DNA of 64,000 nt from Agaricus subrufescens. Its lineage: Eukaryota > Basidiomycota > Agaricomycetes > Agaricales > Agaricaceae. The position numbers and the translations under genes are program-made. Positions 54,489 to 64,000 of the stretch are shown piece after piece. Location of the stretch: positions 1 through 64,000 of the forward strand of contig JAQOTE010000024.1 of assembly GCA_029945375.1 (NCBI GenBank). Reading direction: 5' to 3'. Each line of letters opens with the position of its first letter. Position 1 is the stretch's first letter. The notes beneath the pieces are model-generated. The model saw only the letters and a list, made by a program, of their open reading frames with translations. It was not told where the DNA came from and did no database searches.

Positions 54489-57402
54489 TTATATGGCACT
54501 GCCTAGTTCCTTGCGTCTGTCGGCGCTAAGGTAAAGCCACAACCAGTATGTCCACTCGGACGTACCATCCTCCGGGTCAACAAATCCAACTTCAATGGAA
54601 CAATAATACGCTGAAGTGAACATGATTGGAACAGCGTGATTCGGAAATTCGGTAATGCGACGTTCCAACTGGCGTTTAAGCCTGTCAAAGCAGAAAGTGC
54701 ATTCATCGTGTTTAAAGGCAGTCACCCAATCCCGTTCCTTTCCTTCAGCGTATTGGCCTTCTCGCAGATGCTATACGCACAAATTCAATAGGCGCCTTTA
54801 GACAAAAATGCGTCACTCACTGTGCAAGACAATTCCCATGGATCAGGTAGAAGAGTTTTTGTATCGGGACGACGGAACCGCATTTTAATAATACAATCGA
54901 CGTCAATTTTGGAAATATTGATTGTCTTGGTGGGTATTTGCTTGAGGATACTGCATTCCATTAATTCTTCGCGCCGAGATCTATCCTGGTGTATGATTTC
55001 AGTCGCAGAAGTGCAGAACAGGTGTATCATGGGCCACTTACAAAAACCAAGTCGCACAATTCATTGAAAGGGAACTCTGTATTTTGAATATCAAACCGAG
55101 TGGTCAAGAGCTCGATGCAGGGCACAGTCTGGAACACCGGATCCCCACGTTTTATCCCCTGTACAACTTCTCCAATGGCTAACTGGTACATGCTCTGTCG
55201 CGTTCTTACATCGTTCCAGTCAGTTCCACCCCGAGCGAGCCACGACAATGAAATCTTGTCGCCGGCATCACTATGGCGACCAAGTATGCCATAATAATAA
55301 GACATATCGGACGTATCACAGTCAAAGCCATTAGGAGCCTCCTTCAATACTCTGAATGTATATTGGAGCATCATTTGACGAGCTTCAAGCCTGATATCGG
55401 TGGAGAATCCAGACCTGTGTAGGTGGTCGAAGAAAGATTTGTGGAAAGGTTCGGGTGCTCTCTTATGTGCTTCGTGGCGCTCAGGGAAATCCAATACAGC
55501 GCGGAGGCGATTGAGAGCTGTGTAAACCTCGTCGGCGGTCATCGCCAACCAATTGCACAGGACAATGAGATTCTTTCCCCTTCCTGCAGCCAAATCCCAC
55601 CCTGATGTCAGTGCCAATAAGAGTTTTCGAGCGTTGACCATGATTTTGGGTGGGATATTAGATAGAATGCGGGCATACAGTGCATCAAGAAGTGCCATTG
55701 GATGCTTTTCTCGGGACAGATCAGATATTGGAAGCTCATCGATAACATTCAAGACGTCAGAGAGTTGTGAGGCCGGGTCTCCAACATTTGAGTCGCCAAT
55801 GTATCTAACGACGGTCTGAGCATAGGCGAATAGCCCACCCGCAGCATTCGTCAATTTCCACAAATGGGTTTCATCAGGCCAACGTGGATCAAGTGAGTTA
55901 GATGCTTTCCCGATATCAGCCAGCTCGTGGCGAAGGAATTTTTCTACGTCTGCACGAGCCTCATCGGAATCTACAGCAATCTCCTCCTTCTCATATGCTG
56001 GCATGACCTCAGGCCTAGCTAAGAATGCGATGATGTGTGGCTCAGGGCGGCTAGCAATGAGCCATATGACGGGCGACGATGGATATGAGATGCAGAAACT
56101 TGATATAAGACGGAGGAGCTCGACCTGGGTACGTGTTTCCTTGCACTCGTCGAGCCCGTCAACAATGATCAGGATGCGATCGGCAGAGTGTAGGTGCGTA
56201 TTGTGAATGAATGTTTGAATGATGAATCTCTCGAATTGAACAGCCATCGATGACTGAAGGAGGGATGGGTCACGGTTGATCTCATCCTCGATGACCTGGC
56301 GATATGACTGCGATTTGGCGGCAAATTGGTAGGAGAGCGTGATGATAGTTTTTGTCCCCTCATTGCGCCCGTTGATAGAGAGGAAGACTGACGCGTGATA
56401 AGTCACAGAAAGCTTGGGAGACTCGGTGACGCTCTGCATGATAGCAGACTTTCCTACTCCGGCAGCCCCGACGACCCAGCGCATCTTTTGGACGCCCTCG
56501 CAGTGTGCAATAAATTCCAGGCATCGTTCGAGAATTGCTAAGCGGGTTCCAGGATGACATCTCGGGGGTGGATCGCGAGCCGAGGAATCAGATGCAGCTC
56601 CAAGGATCGTTTCCTTCAGCAAATCTTTCATGACTAACAGATCGACCGTCAATAGTGGTAAAGAAACGGGTAAACTGCCTACAGTTGTTTGGATTATTGA
56701 AATTGTTAAAGTTATTCATTAATGAGACTAGTAAAAAATAGTGGTCAAAACGGGCATATGAGTGTGCGGAGAGTAAGCGTTACCATTACTGCTCTCAAAG
56801 AAGCTCGGCCCTGTCATAGTAAAGTTATGCGCATTGCTGAAGATTTCCGGGCTTTGATGCTGTGGTAGCTGAAGATCCTTGCCCGGTGGTGCCTTTAGAT
56901 GTTTCAACAAAAGCATTCGCAGCTTATATATCAATAAGGGACTCACCCTTTGTCGTTCAAACACTGAAGATTGTTGTGAAGGTATCGCAAGTGCGAGTGA
57001 CCGTAATGGATGTTGGCTCGAGTCTGAAGAAGTGGAAAGATGCGGGGAATGTGTATGTGGCCGGGAAATAGAATTTTGGGTGCCGAGTGAAGGTGTTGGG
57101 TTCAAATTAATAGCATTCGTCGGTGAGGCTGGTCGCGAAACGTGAGAGGGTTGACAAACACCGACGCGGTCAGTTGTTAAGCTACCAGGAGTGGTTGAAT
57201 GAGAAGTAGCAGTAGCGATGCCCTTTGCCTGCGGTGGGGTACTGTTTGTGGATGAAGGAGGAGATGACTCCAAAGCGGGGGTCGTGCCACGATTTGAGGA
57301 ATCAGAGGCGACATCGTTACAAGGATTTGATGAGGATGAACGCGAGTGTGATGAGCGGCCAGGACGTAAGAATTGAGGAAGGTGAAAGCCAAAGCCAGGC
57401 AT
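54489..57402 (-). CDS. NLR-7: intact NACHT NLR protein with C-terminal CxxC module, 882 aa
   Basis: Six exons join in frame: 57402-56947, 56892-56784, 56727-56683, 56633-55042, 54985-54821 and 54770-54489 (882 aa). The N terminus MPGFGFHLPQFLRPGRSSHS is Ser/Pro-rich. Exon 2 has SPEIFSNAHNFTMTGPSFF. The 45-nt microexon encodes LMNNFNNFNNPNN, 8 of 13 residues being Asn. NACHT motifs are GAAGVGKS, LIIVDGLDEC and WLIASRPEPH. The C-terminal module has CTFC, NHAVPIMFTS and VGFVDPEDGTSEWTYW. Its promoter has CATAAATA but not a clear copy of the 25-bp element. Confidence 0.9.
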
Positions 57403-57464
57403 CGGGCTGGTCGAGGGCGGAGGCAAAGCGCACTCGACCTGCCCATCAACGTGCAGATGCTAGC

Positions 57465-57472
57465 TATTTATG
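57465..57472 (-). promoter_or_regulatory. TATA-like box of NLR-7
   Basis: CATAAATA on the minus strand, 63 bp upstream of the ATG at 57402, in the position of TATAAATA in paralogues. Confidence 0.5.
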
Positions 57473-57989
57473 GCGCACTGCCTTCTGTTCCGCCAAATGC
57501 CGAAACATCACCCAAATCCTAGCTTGAAAGGTGCTTCCACCGGATGGTTTTTACCATTTCGAGTTCCGGGAACAGTGAATTTCGAGGAGTCGCAAAGAGA
57601 TCTCAGGCATAGAGAAAGTTCAAAATGAACAGAAAAAAAAAAACATTCGCACAGTGTGACACATGTCATTCCGGCATTTGGCGGTTACAGCATGCTTTGC
57701 ACATTCGATGCAAGATTCACCTATATTACTGCAAGAACCCTCAAACCCTGGCCATGGATGTGGGTGATCAGAACGTAGAATACGACACAGATGCGGTCAG
57801 GAAAAACGCTGACGCAGAAGAAAAGTCATCTCAGCCTTTTTGTGTATGCTTTGAAGGCTGTGTATGACATTTTGTCAGGCAATGACTGGAAAGTAACGAT
57901 ACGCCATAAGCATCTGACGCTATCTCGAGATAACATATGGCAGTGTTCATACACGCATTGCAGCTTAACTGCTGGCTAATACATTCGAG

Positions 57990-58190
57990 TCAAACTGGGC
58001 AACAGTTGACGCCTGAAAAAAGGATGGGTCAGGTAAAACCTCATCTGCTCAATTACCGGACACCAATATACCCCTGATGTGGCAGCAAGTTGATGCGTCT
58101 TGTTAATAGAAAAGAGGATCGACGCTTGGTAGGCCACTAGGATTAGGTGATTCCACAACGTTCTGCAATTTTGAACCCAGCAGGTGCTTG
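57990..58190 (-). pseudogene. Decayed NACHT fragment downstream of NLR-8
   Basis: The minus-strand frame reads AYQASILFSINKT, QLAATSGVY, then MRFYLTHPFF. This corresponds to the segment after the P-loop in intact copies (YHASVFLSINGR, QFAAKSQSY, DPSLLQS). It is short, lacks NTPase motifs and is followed by the flank repeat shared with NLR-4 and NLR-9. Confidence 0.7.
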
Positions 58191-58194
58191 CACC

Positions 58195-58989
58195 AGATGG
58201 CTTTGGTGGTTTTGCATGCTGTGAGCAGTGACTCCGTAGTCCTCCCTTGAAGGTGTACAAAGAATCTAGGCACAGGAGAGTAAATAAAAGAACATCCAAA
58301 TGGTCGTACATACAGACCATTCCGGCATTAATTGACCATCAGAGTTACACACTTGCCATACTTTGCACCTTAGACGCTCTTCTGCATCACAGGAGACTCT
58401 GAAAAACTGACTATCAACATGGATGACGAGAAGTTGGAAGGCAACATAGACACAGTCAGAAAAATGTCAAAAGAGAAGAAAGATTATCATATCGATTTCA
58501 TGGACAGATGTTTGGCGACGTTCAGCAAGGTAGTCGATATGCGAAAACACCAGTATATAGCACCAACCATCTAACATTCCCGTTTTCGATTACTGCTGTC
58601 CGAGAGCAAGTCTATGCGTCATTCTAACATACACGAAGGAGTTCCAGGCTATAACACCGATAGGAGGGTCGCGTGGTGTAGAATCAAACATTCCTCTAGC
58701 TATTGTCTTCTCTAGAAATCTCTCAATGGCTGGATGAAAAGTCGCTCACATAGTATATATATGAGTAGAGATGTATTGTAAGCTGAGGCAACGACGCGAG
58801 GTAAATGGCGCATTCATGTGTCGGGACTTCATTCAAGGTGGACGATCCAAATGAGACGCGATAGCGAAACAATCGGACGGATTTTGAGCCGCCTACATCG
58901 AATGCCCTCTACAAAACCACACAACATAAACAGCGTCAAAGTCTGACCTTACAAGTATCAATGAGATCCATTCAGTAGCGCATTATACA
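58195..58989 (-). repeat. 3' flank repeat of NLR-8
   Basis: Homologous to 40030-40682 and 62480-62902. A shared word is GATCCAAATGAGACGCGATA. No gene is seen within. Confidence 0.7.
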
Positions 58990-61907
58990 TTAAATAGTAC
59001 TCCCAAGTTTCATACGTTCATCCTGGTCCAGAAGAAGCCACAGCCAATATGTCCATTCCGAGACACCATCCTCTGGATCAACAAATCCAACTTCGACGTA
59101 ACAGTCTTTCGATGAAGTGAACATGATGGGAACAGTATGATCTGGAAAGCGAGTAATCAAACTTTCCAAATGGCGTGTGAACCTATCAGAGCAGAAAGTG
59201 CATCCACGCCATTCAAAAGCGGTCTCCCAGCTCTGTTCCCTTCCTTGGCTATATTGGCCTTCGCGTTCATGCTGTATAATACACGTTTTAAATGGGGATC
59301 AGGAAATGCAAACAACTCACTGACCTTACAAGATGATTCCCATGCATCTGGTAAAACCGTTGTCATAATGGGACGACGCAACCACATCCTGATATGGGGA
59401 TCGCTATCAATGTTGGGAGCGCTGATTTCCTTGACAGGTATTTGTTTGATTATGCCGTGCGTCACATATTCATGGCATCTAGAATTATCCTGGTGTATCA
59501 TTTCTGTCACAGAGGTATAGAGCAAACATATTATGAGATACCCACAAACACCAAGTTGCCGATCTTATTGAAGGGAAAGTTGCGATTGTGGACGATAAAC
59601 TGAGTGATCAAGAGCTCGATATAAAGTTTGGTCTGGAACACTGGATCTCCACGATCTATCCCTTGCACAACTTGCCCGATTGCTAGCTGATACATGCTCT
59701 GGCGCGTTCTTGCATCATTCCAGTCAATTCCATCCTGGGCTGGCCACGAAAACGAAATTTGGTCTCCAGTGCCACTTTGGCTAGCCAGTATGCCGTAACG
59801 GTAAGACAAATCGGACGTATCGCAGTCATTGCCATTGGGAGCCTCCTTCAGTACTCTCAATGCGCATTCAATCATGATTTGTCGAGCTTCCAGCTTGGTA
59901 TTGCTAGAGAATCTGGACCTATGTATATAGTCGAAGAAAGATTTGTGGAAAGGTTTGGGTGTACGCCTATGTGCTTCGTGACGCTCGGGAAAATCCAAAA
60001 CAGCGCGGAGGCGATTGAGAGCAGTATAAGCTTCGTTTGCCGTCATCCCTAACCAATTGCAAAGGACGATCAAGTTGTTTCCATTGCCCGATGCAAAATC
60101 CCACTCTGACGCTGATGCCAATAAGAGTTTTCTAGCATTTATCATGATCCTGGGCGGAACATTGGATAAGATTCGAGCATATAATGCATCAAGTAGGGCC
60201 ATCGGATGGTATTCGCGTGGCAGGTCGGACAATGGAAGCTCATCAATGACATCTAAGACGTCAATGAGCTGTGAGGCCGGGTCGCAAACATTGGAGTCGC
60301 CGATATATCTGACGACAGCCTGGGCATAAGCAAATAGCCCGCCGGCAGCATTCGCCAGTTTCCACAACTGCTGTTCATCAGGCCAACATGAATCGAGTGA
60401 ATTTGATGTTCTCCCGATCTCAGCTAGCTCGTGGCGAAGAAATCGTTCCACATCAGCGCGAGCCTCGTTAGAGTCAACAGCAATCTCCTCCTTCTCATAT
60501 GCTGGCGTGACCTCGGATTTGGCAAAGAAGGATAGGATGTGTGGTTCAGGGCGGCTTGCAATGAGCCATACGATTGGTGACGTGGGATGCGAGATGCAAA
60601 AAGTAGAGATAAGACGGAGCAGCTCGACTTGGGTACGTGTCTCCTTGCATTCGTCAAGGCCATCAATAATGATGAGCACGCGACCAGCAGAGTTTACGTC
60701 AGGGTTGTGAATAAATGGCTGAATGATGAATTTCTCGAATTGGACAGTCATTGACGACTGAAGAAGGGATGGATCACGAGTGATCTCATCCTCGATAATC
60801 CAACGATATGACTGTGATTTAGCGGCAAATTGGTAGGAAAGTGTAATAACTGTTTTTGCCCCATCGTTCCGTCCATTGATAGAAAGGAACACCGACGCGT
60901 AATAATTCACTGAGAGCTTGGGAGACTCGGTGACGCTCTGCATAATGGCAGATTTTCCTACACCTGCAGCCCCGACGACCCAGCGCATCTTTTGGACTCC
61001 CTCGCAGTGGGCAATGAAATACAGGCATCGTTCGAGGATTTCCAAACGAGTTCCGGGGTGACATCTTGGAGGTGGATCACGAGCAGAGGAATCAGATGCT
61101 GCTCCAAGTATCGTCTCTTTCAGAAGTTTCTCCATGACTACCCGAGTTAGGATTAATAGCATTCACAAAATGAGGTACGTAACGTACAGCGGTTTGGATT
61201 GTTAAAATTGTTGAAGTAATTCGCAAATGCAACTAAAAGAGATATCATTCAAATCAACATACGACCGCATGAAGATTATAGTTCTTACTGCTCCCTTGAT
61301 TGCCCTCGATAAAGCTTGGGCCTGCCATAGCAAAATTGTGTGCGTTGTTGAGTATTTCTGGACTCCGGTGGTGCAATGGCAGAAGTTCCTTGCTGGGAAG
61401 TGCCTTTGAACGTCTCAACATAATCATTCATAGGTTCACGGTTGATAAGGGGCCCACCGTTTGTTGTTCAAGCGAAGATTGTTGTGAAGGGTTCGTGGAT
61501 GAACATAATAGACGCTGGGATCGCGTTGAGTCTGAAGGATTAGTGAGATGGAGGGTATTTGTAGATAGCCAGGCAACCAAACCTTGGGCGCTAGGTTGAG
61601 GTATCGTGTTCAAATTGACAGCATTTGTTGGCGTGACTGGCCGCAGGATCTGGGATGATCGACCGCTGCAGTCATTAACATCGAGGCTGCTAGTAGGGAG
61701 TAAAGAGGAAGTAGCAGATGGAATATCCACTGCCTGCTGCGGGGTACCGTATGTGGATGGAGGGCGAGAAGGTAAAGCCGCAGTCGTGCTAGGACTTGGG
61801 GAATTGGAGGTGGCCACGTCATTGTAATGCTTTGCTGAGGATGAATGCAAGTGCGATGAGCGGGGCAAGCGCAGGAAGCGAGGAAGGTGGAAGCGGAAGT
61901 CAGGCAT
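58990..61907 (-). CDS. NLR-8: intact NACHT NLR protein with C-terminal CxxC module, 882 aa
   Basis: Six exons join in frame: 61907-61458, 61403-61289, 61232-61188, 61137-59546, 59489-59325 and 59271-58990 (882 aa). The N terminus is MPDFRFHLPRFLRLPRSSH, Ser/Pro-rich. Exon 2 has SPEILNNAHNFAMAGPSFI. The microexon encodes ANYFNNFNNPN. NACHT motifs are GAAGVGKS, LIIIDGLDEC and WLIASRPEPH. The C-terminal module has a GCTFCS Cys pair. Two donors are unusual (GTGGGC after exon 1, GTGGGT after the NACHT exon, where paralogues have GTGAG-), which might lower splicing efficiency. It is closest to NLR-4 and NLR-9. Confidence 0.87.
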
Positions 61908-61979
61908 CGGGCAGGTTGAGGGCGGAGGCAAAGCGCGCTCGGGCTGTCCATCATCGCATTACAACATGCAGATCCAAGC

Positions 61980-62020
61980 TATTTATAGGACTCCCACTAG
62001 TGTCTCGACTTTGCCCACGC
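61980..62020 (-). promoter_or_regulatory. Conserved NLR core promoter, NLR-8
   Basis: On the minus strand GCGTGGGCAAAGTCGA then GACACTAGTGGG (62020-61993) precedes TATAAATA (61987-61980), 73 bp upstream of the ATG at 61907. It is almost identical to the NLR-4 element. Confidence 0.75.
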
Positions 62021-62229
62021 TCTGCCGAAATCCCAATATCTCACTCGTTTGATGGAGTGGTGCAGGCAACGGCAGGGAAATGTTGTGACAGAAGGATGGT
62101 TATGCTAGCTATGTTATACAGCAGTATGCACACTACGACACGCCTTTTTGCGAGTCAACAACAAAAACGGAGCCATCTAAGTATTGTTGCATCGCCGAAT
62201 CCTGACTATGGCCTGTCGATATTCGGCCG

Positions 62230-62480
62230 GGATGGATGATCCGGCAAATCTCTCAAATTGTACTGCTGCTTGATTGAAAGAAGGATGAGTTGTATGAAAT
62301 CTCATCCGCTCAACTATCAGACAACATATTTCAGATTTGGCGACAAGCTGTTAAGAACGTGTCATGACAGCCATGTTTCCATCATCGCGCCGATGAATAT
62401 AAAAGAAGCTTGGCAGGCTAAAGAATTAAGTGACACTGAGTCGGCAACGTTCTGCAAGATAGCCGGTTTGCCAAACACTA
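62230..62480 (-). pseudogene. Decayed NACHT fragment downstream of NLR-9
   Basis: The minus strand shows AILQNVADSVSLNSL, ACQASFIFI and, after stops, QQYNLRDL. This matches the P-loop-proximal part of intact copies (AIMQSVTESPKLS, HASVFLSING, VQFERF). It is related to the fragments near 57990 and 40190, so the relic travelled with the duplicated flank. Confidence 0.7.
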
Positions 62481-62902
62481 GTAGCAACGGCCATCTAACA
62501 TTGCCGTCTTTCAACTATTGCTGTCGAAAATCAAGTCTATGCATAATTCCAACATATGCAAAGGAGTTTCAGGCCATGAAACCGAGAGAAAGTCTCGCGT
62601 TCTGTAGAATTTAAGGTTCCTCTGGCTATCGTCTTCTCTAGAAAACTCTCAATGACTACGGGAAAAGTCACTTATATGAGTTGAGAGGGAGGTCACACGT
62701 ACACGAGTAGTAGGGATGTGGTAAGAATAGGTAGACAATGTGAACGGAATGGCACATATAGGTGTTGGGACTTCATTCAATGATCGGACAAATTTTTGGC
62801 TAGTTACGTCGGATGCCCTCTAAACAACCACACAACATAGACAGCTTCAAAGGTCTGACCCCATAAGTCTCAACAAGATGTTTCGGTAGCGTATATAATA
62901 CA
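62480..62902 (-). repeat. 3' flank repeat of NLR-9
   Basis: Homologous to 40030-40682 and 58195-58989 with small deletions. No coding signal. Confidence 0.65.
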
Positions 62903-64000
62903 TTAAATAGTACTCCCGAGTTTCATACGCATATTCTGGCCCAGGAAGGCCCACAGCAAATATGTCCATTCCGAGACACCATCCTCTGGATCAACAAACT
63001 CAACCTCAATGCAACACATATTCGATGAAGTGAACATAATTGGAACGGTATAATCTGGAAAGCGGGCAATCAAACTGTCCAATTGGCGTGTAAGCCTATC
63101 AGAGCAGAGGGTGCATCCACGCCATTCGAAAGTGGTCCTCCACCTCTGTTCCCTTCCTTGGCTGTATTGGCCTTCTCGTTCATGCTAGATAACATATGTT
63201 TTCAATGGGTATCTGGAAATGCGAACATCTCACTGACCTCGCAAGATGATTCCCATGCATCAGGTAGAACCGTTGATGTAACGGGACGGCGGAACCACAT
63301 CTTGATATCGACATCATTCTCGATGTCAGAAGTGCTGATTGCCTTGGCGGGTATTTGCTTGAGTATACCATACGTCACAAATTCATCGCGTCGAGATTTA
63401 TCCTGGTGTATGATCTCAGTCACACAAGTATAAAACAAACATATTATGGGACACTCACAAACACCAAGTCGGCGAACTGATTGAAGGGAAAGTTGAGATT
63501 ATGAAACGAAAACCGAGTGTTCAAGAGCTCAATATAAGGTTTGGTCTGGAACACCGGGTTTCCGCGTTCTATGCCTTGCACAACTTGCCCAACTGCGAGC
63601 TGATACATGCTTTGTCGCGTTCTAGCGTCGTTCCAGCTAATTCCATCCTGAGCCCGCCACGAACACGAAATCTGGTCTCTAGCGCCACTGCAGGGAGCTA
63701 GTATGCCGTAATAATAAGAGGCATCGGGCATATCACAGTCAGAGCCATTGGGGGCCTCCTTCAATACTCGCAATGCGCATTCAATCATGATTTGACGGGT
63801 TTCAAGCTTGGGGTCACTGAAAAATCCTGACCTGTGTATATAGTCGAAGAAAGATTTGTGGAAAGGTCCGGGTGCTCTCTGATGTGCTTCATGACGCTCG
63901 GGAAAATCCAAAACGGCACGAAGGCGATTAAGAGCAGTATAAACTTCATTAGGCGTCATTCCCAACCAATTACACAGAACAATCAGGTTTTCCGCTTTGC
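62903..64000 (-). CDS. NLR-9: 3' part of an NACHT NLR gene, runs off the window
   Basis: Last two exons are complete (63402-63238 and 63184-62903). The NACHT exon is visible from the window edge to 63459 and is open without lesions over 542 nt. Visible motifs are LNRLRAVLDFPERHEAH, PFHKSFFDYIHRS, WRAQDGISWNDARTRQ and the DLVF end before the donor. The C-terminal module has GCTLCS, then FVD..DGVSEWTY. The P-loop and N-terminal exons lie beyond the window, so its integrity is unknown. Confidence 0.85.

Noticed and set aside
1..64000. Searched by eye for CRISPR arrays, bacterial operons, phage genes and biosynthetic gene clusters.
   Set aside because: Intron-rich eukaryotic genes throughout; no CRISPR-like spaced repeats, no NRPS/PKS/terpene synthase motifs and no viral structural genes were seen. 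tRNA genes could not be ruled out without a covariance search.

Overview
This is nuclear DNA from a filamentous fungus, almost certainly an Agaricomycete (mushroom-forming basidiomycete). Coding sequence is cut by many 44-66 nt GT-AG introns. The recognisable proteins are of basidiomycete type: a multi-span membrane protein, a CRH-type GH16 cell-wall enzyme, RNase P p30, PIG-X, a Cys-rich metallothionein and NACHT-type NLR proteins. The species cannot be named from the sequence. Exon coordinates were worked out by hand from reading frame, splice consensus and paralogue comparison.

Left third (1-20.3 kb): ordinary single-copy genes. In order: a 338-aa multi-span membrane protein (-); a ~685-bp higher-order tandem repeat; PIG-X (-); a small P-loop GTPase-like gene (-); a three-RRM RNA-binding protein (+); a CRH/GH16 chitin-glucan crosslinking enzyme (+); RNase P subunit p30 (+); a short-chain dehydrogenase (-); a divergently placed RAD51 paralogue (+); and a 58-aa metallothionein (-). 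From 20.3 to 24.2 kb there are no intact genes, only decayed pieces of the NLR family.

Right two thirds (24.4-64 kb): a cluster of nine related NACHT NLR loci (NLR-1 to NLR-9, orientations - + + - - + - - -) plus at least five decayed fragments. The shared gene plan is: a Ser/Pro-rich N-terminal exon starting MPDF/MPGF; an exon with an F-x-N-A-x-N-F motif; a 30-45 nt Asn-rich microexon; one ~1.6 kb exon carrying the NACHT NTPase and winged-helix-like part; and two final exons carrying a compact CxxC module. No ankyrin, WD40 or TPR repeats are present. NLR-1, 2, 4, 7 and 8 read as intact (831-889 aa). NLR-5 carries a nonsense codon and a one-base deletion. NLR-9 runs off the window.

Two retroelements disrupt two close paralogues inside the NACHT exon. 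NLR-3 carries a full-length 5,298-bp tyrosine-recombinase retrotransposon of Ngaro/PAT type (Gag with SAP-like domain and zinc knuckles, RT-RNase H, tyrosine recombinase, split direct repeats A1...B1-A2-B2). NLR-6 carries a 5'-truncated, antisense LINE with a 24-nt poly(A) tract and a 16-bp target-site duplication. Both insertions are recent: the host frames are otherwise open and the element repeats are identical. Several NLR genes on both strands share a core promoter (a ~25-bp GTGGGCAAAGT...GACACTAGTG element just upstream of TATAAATA), which suggests a common transcriptional input.
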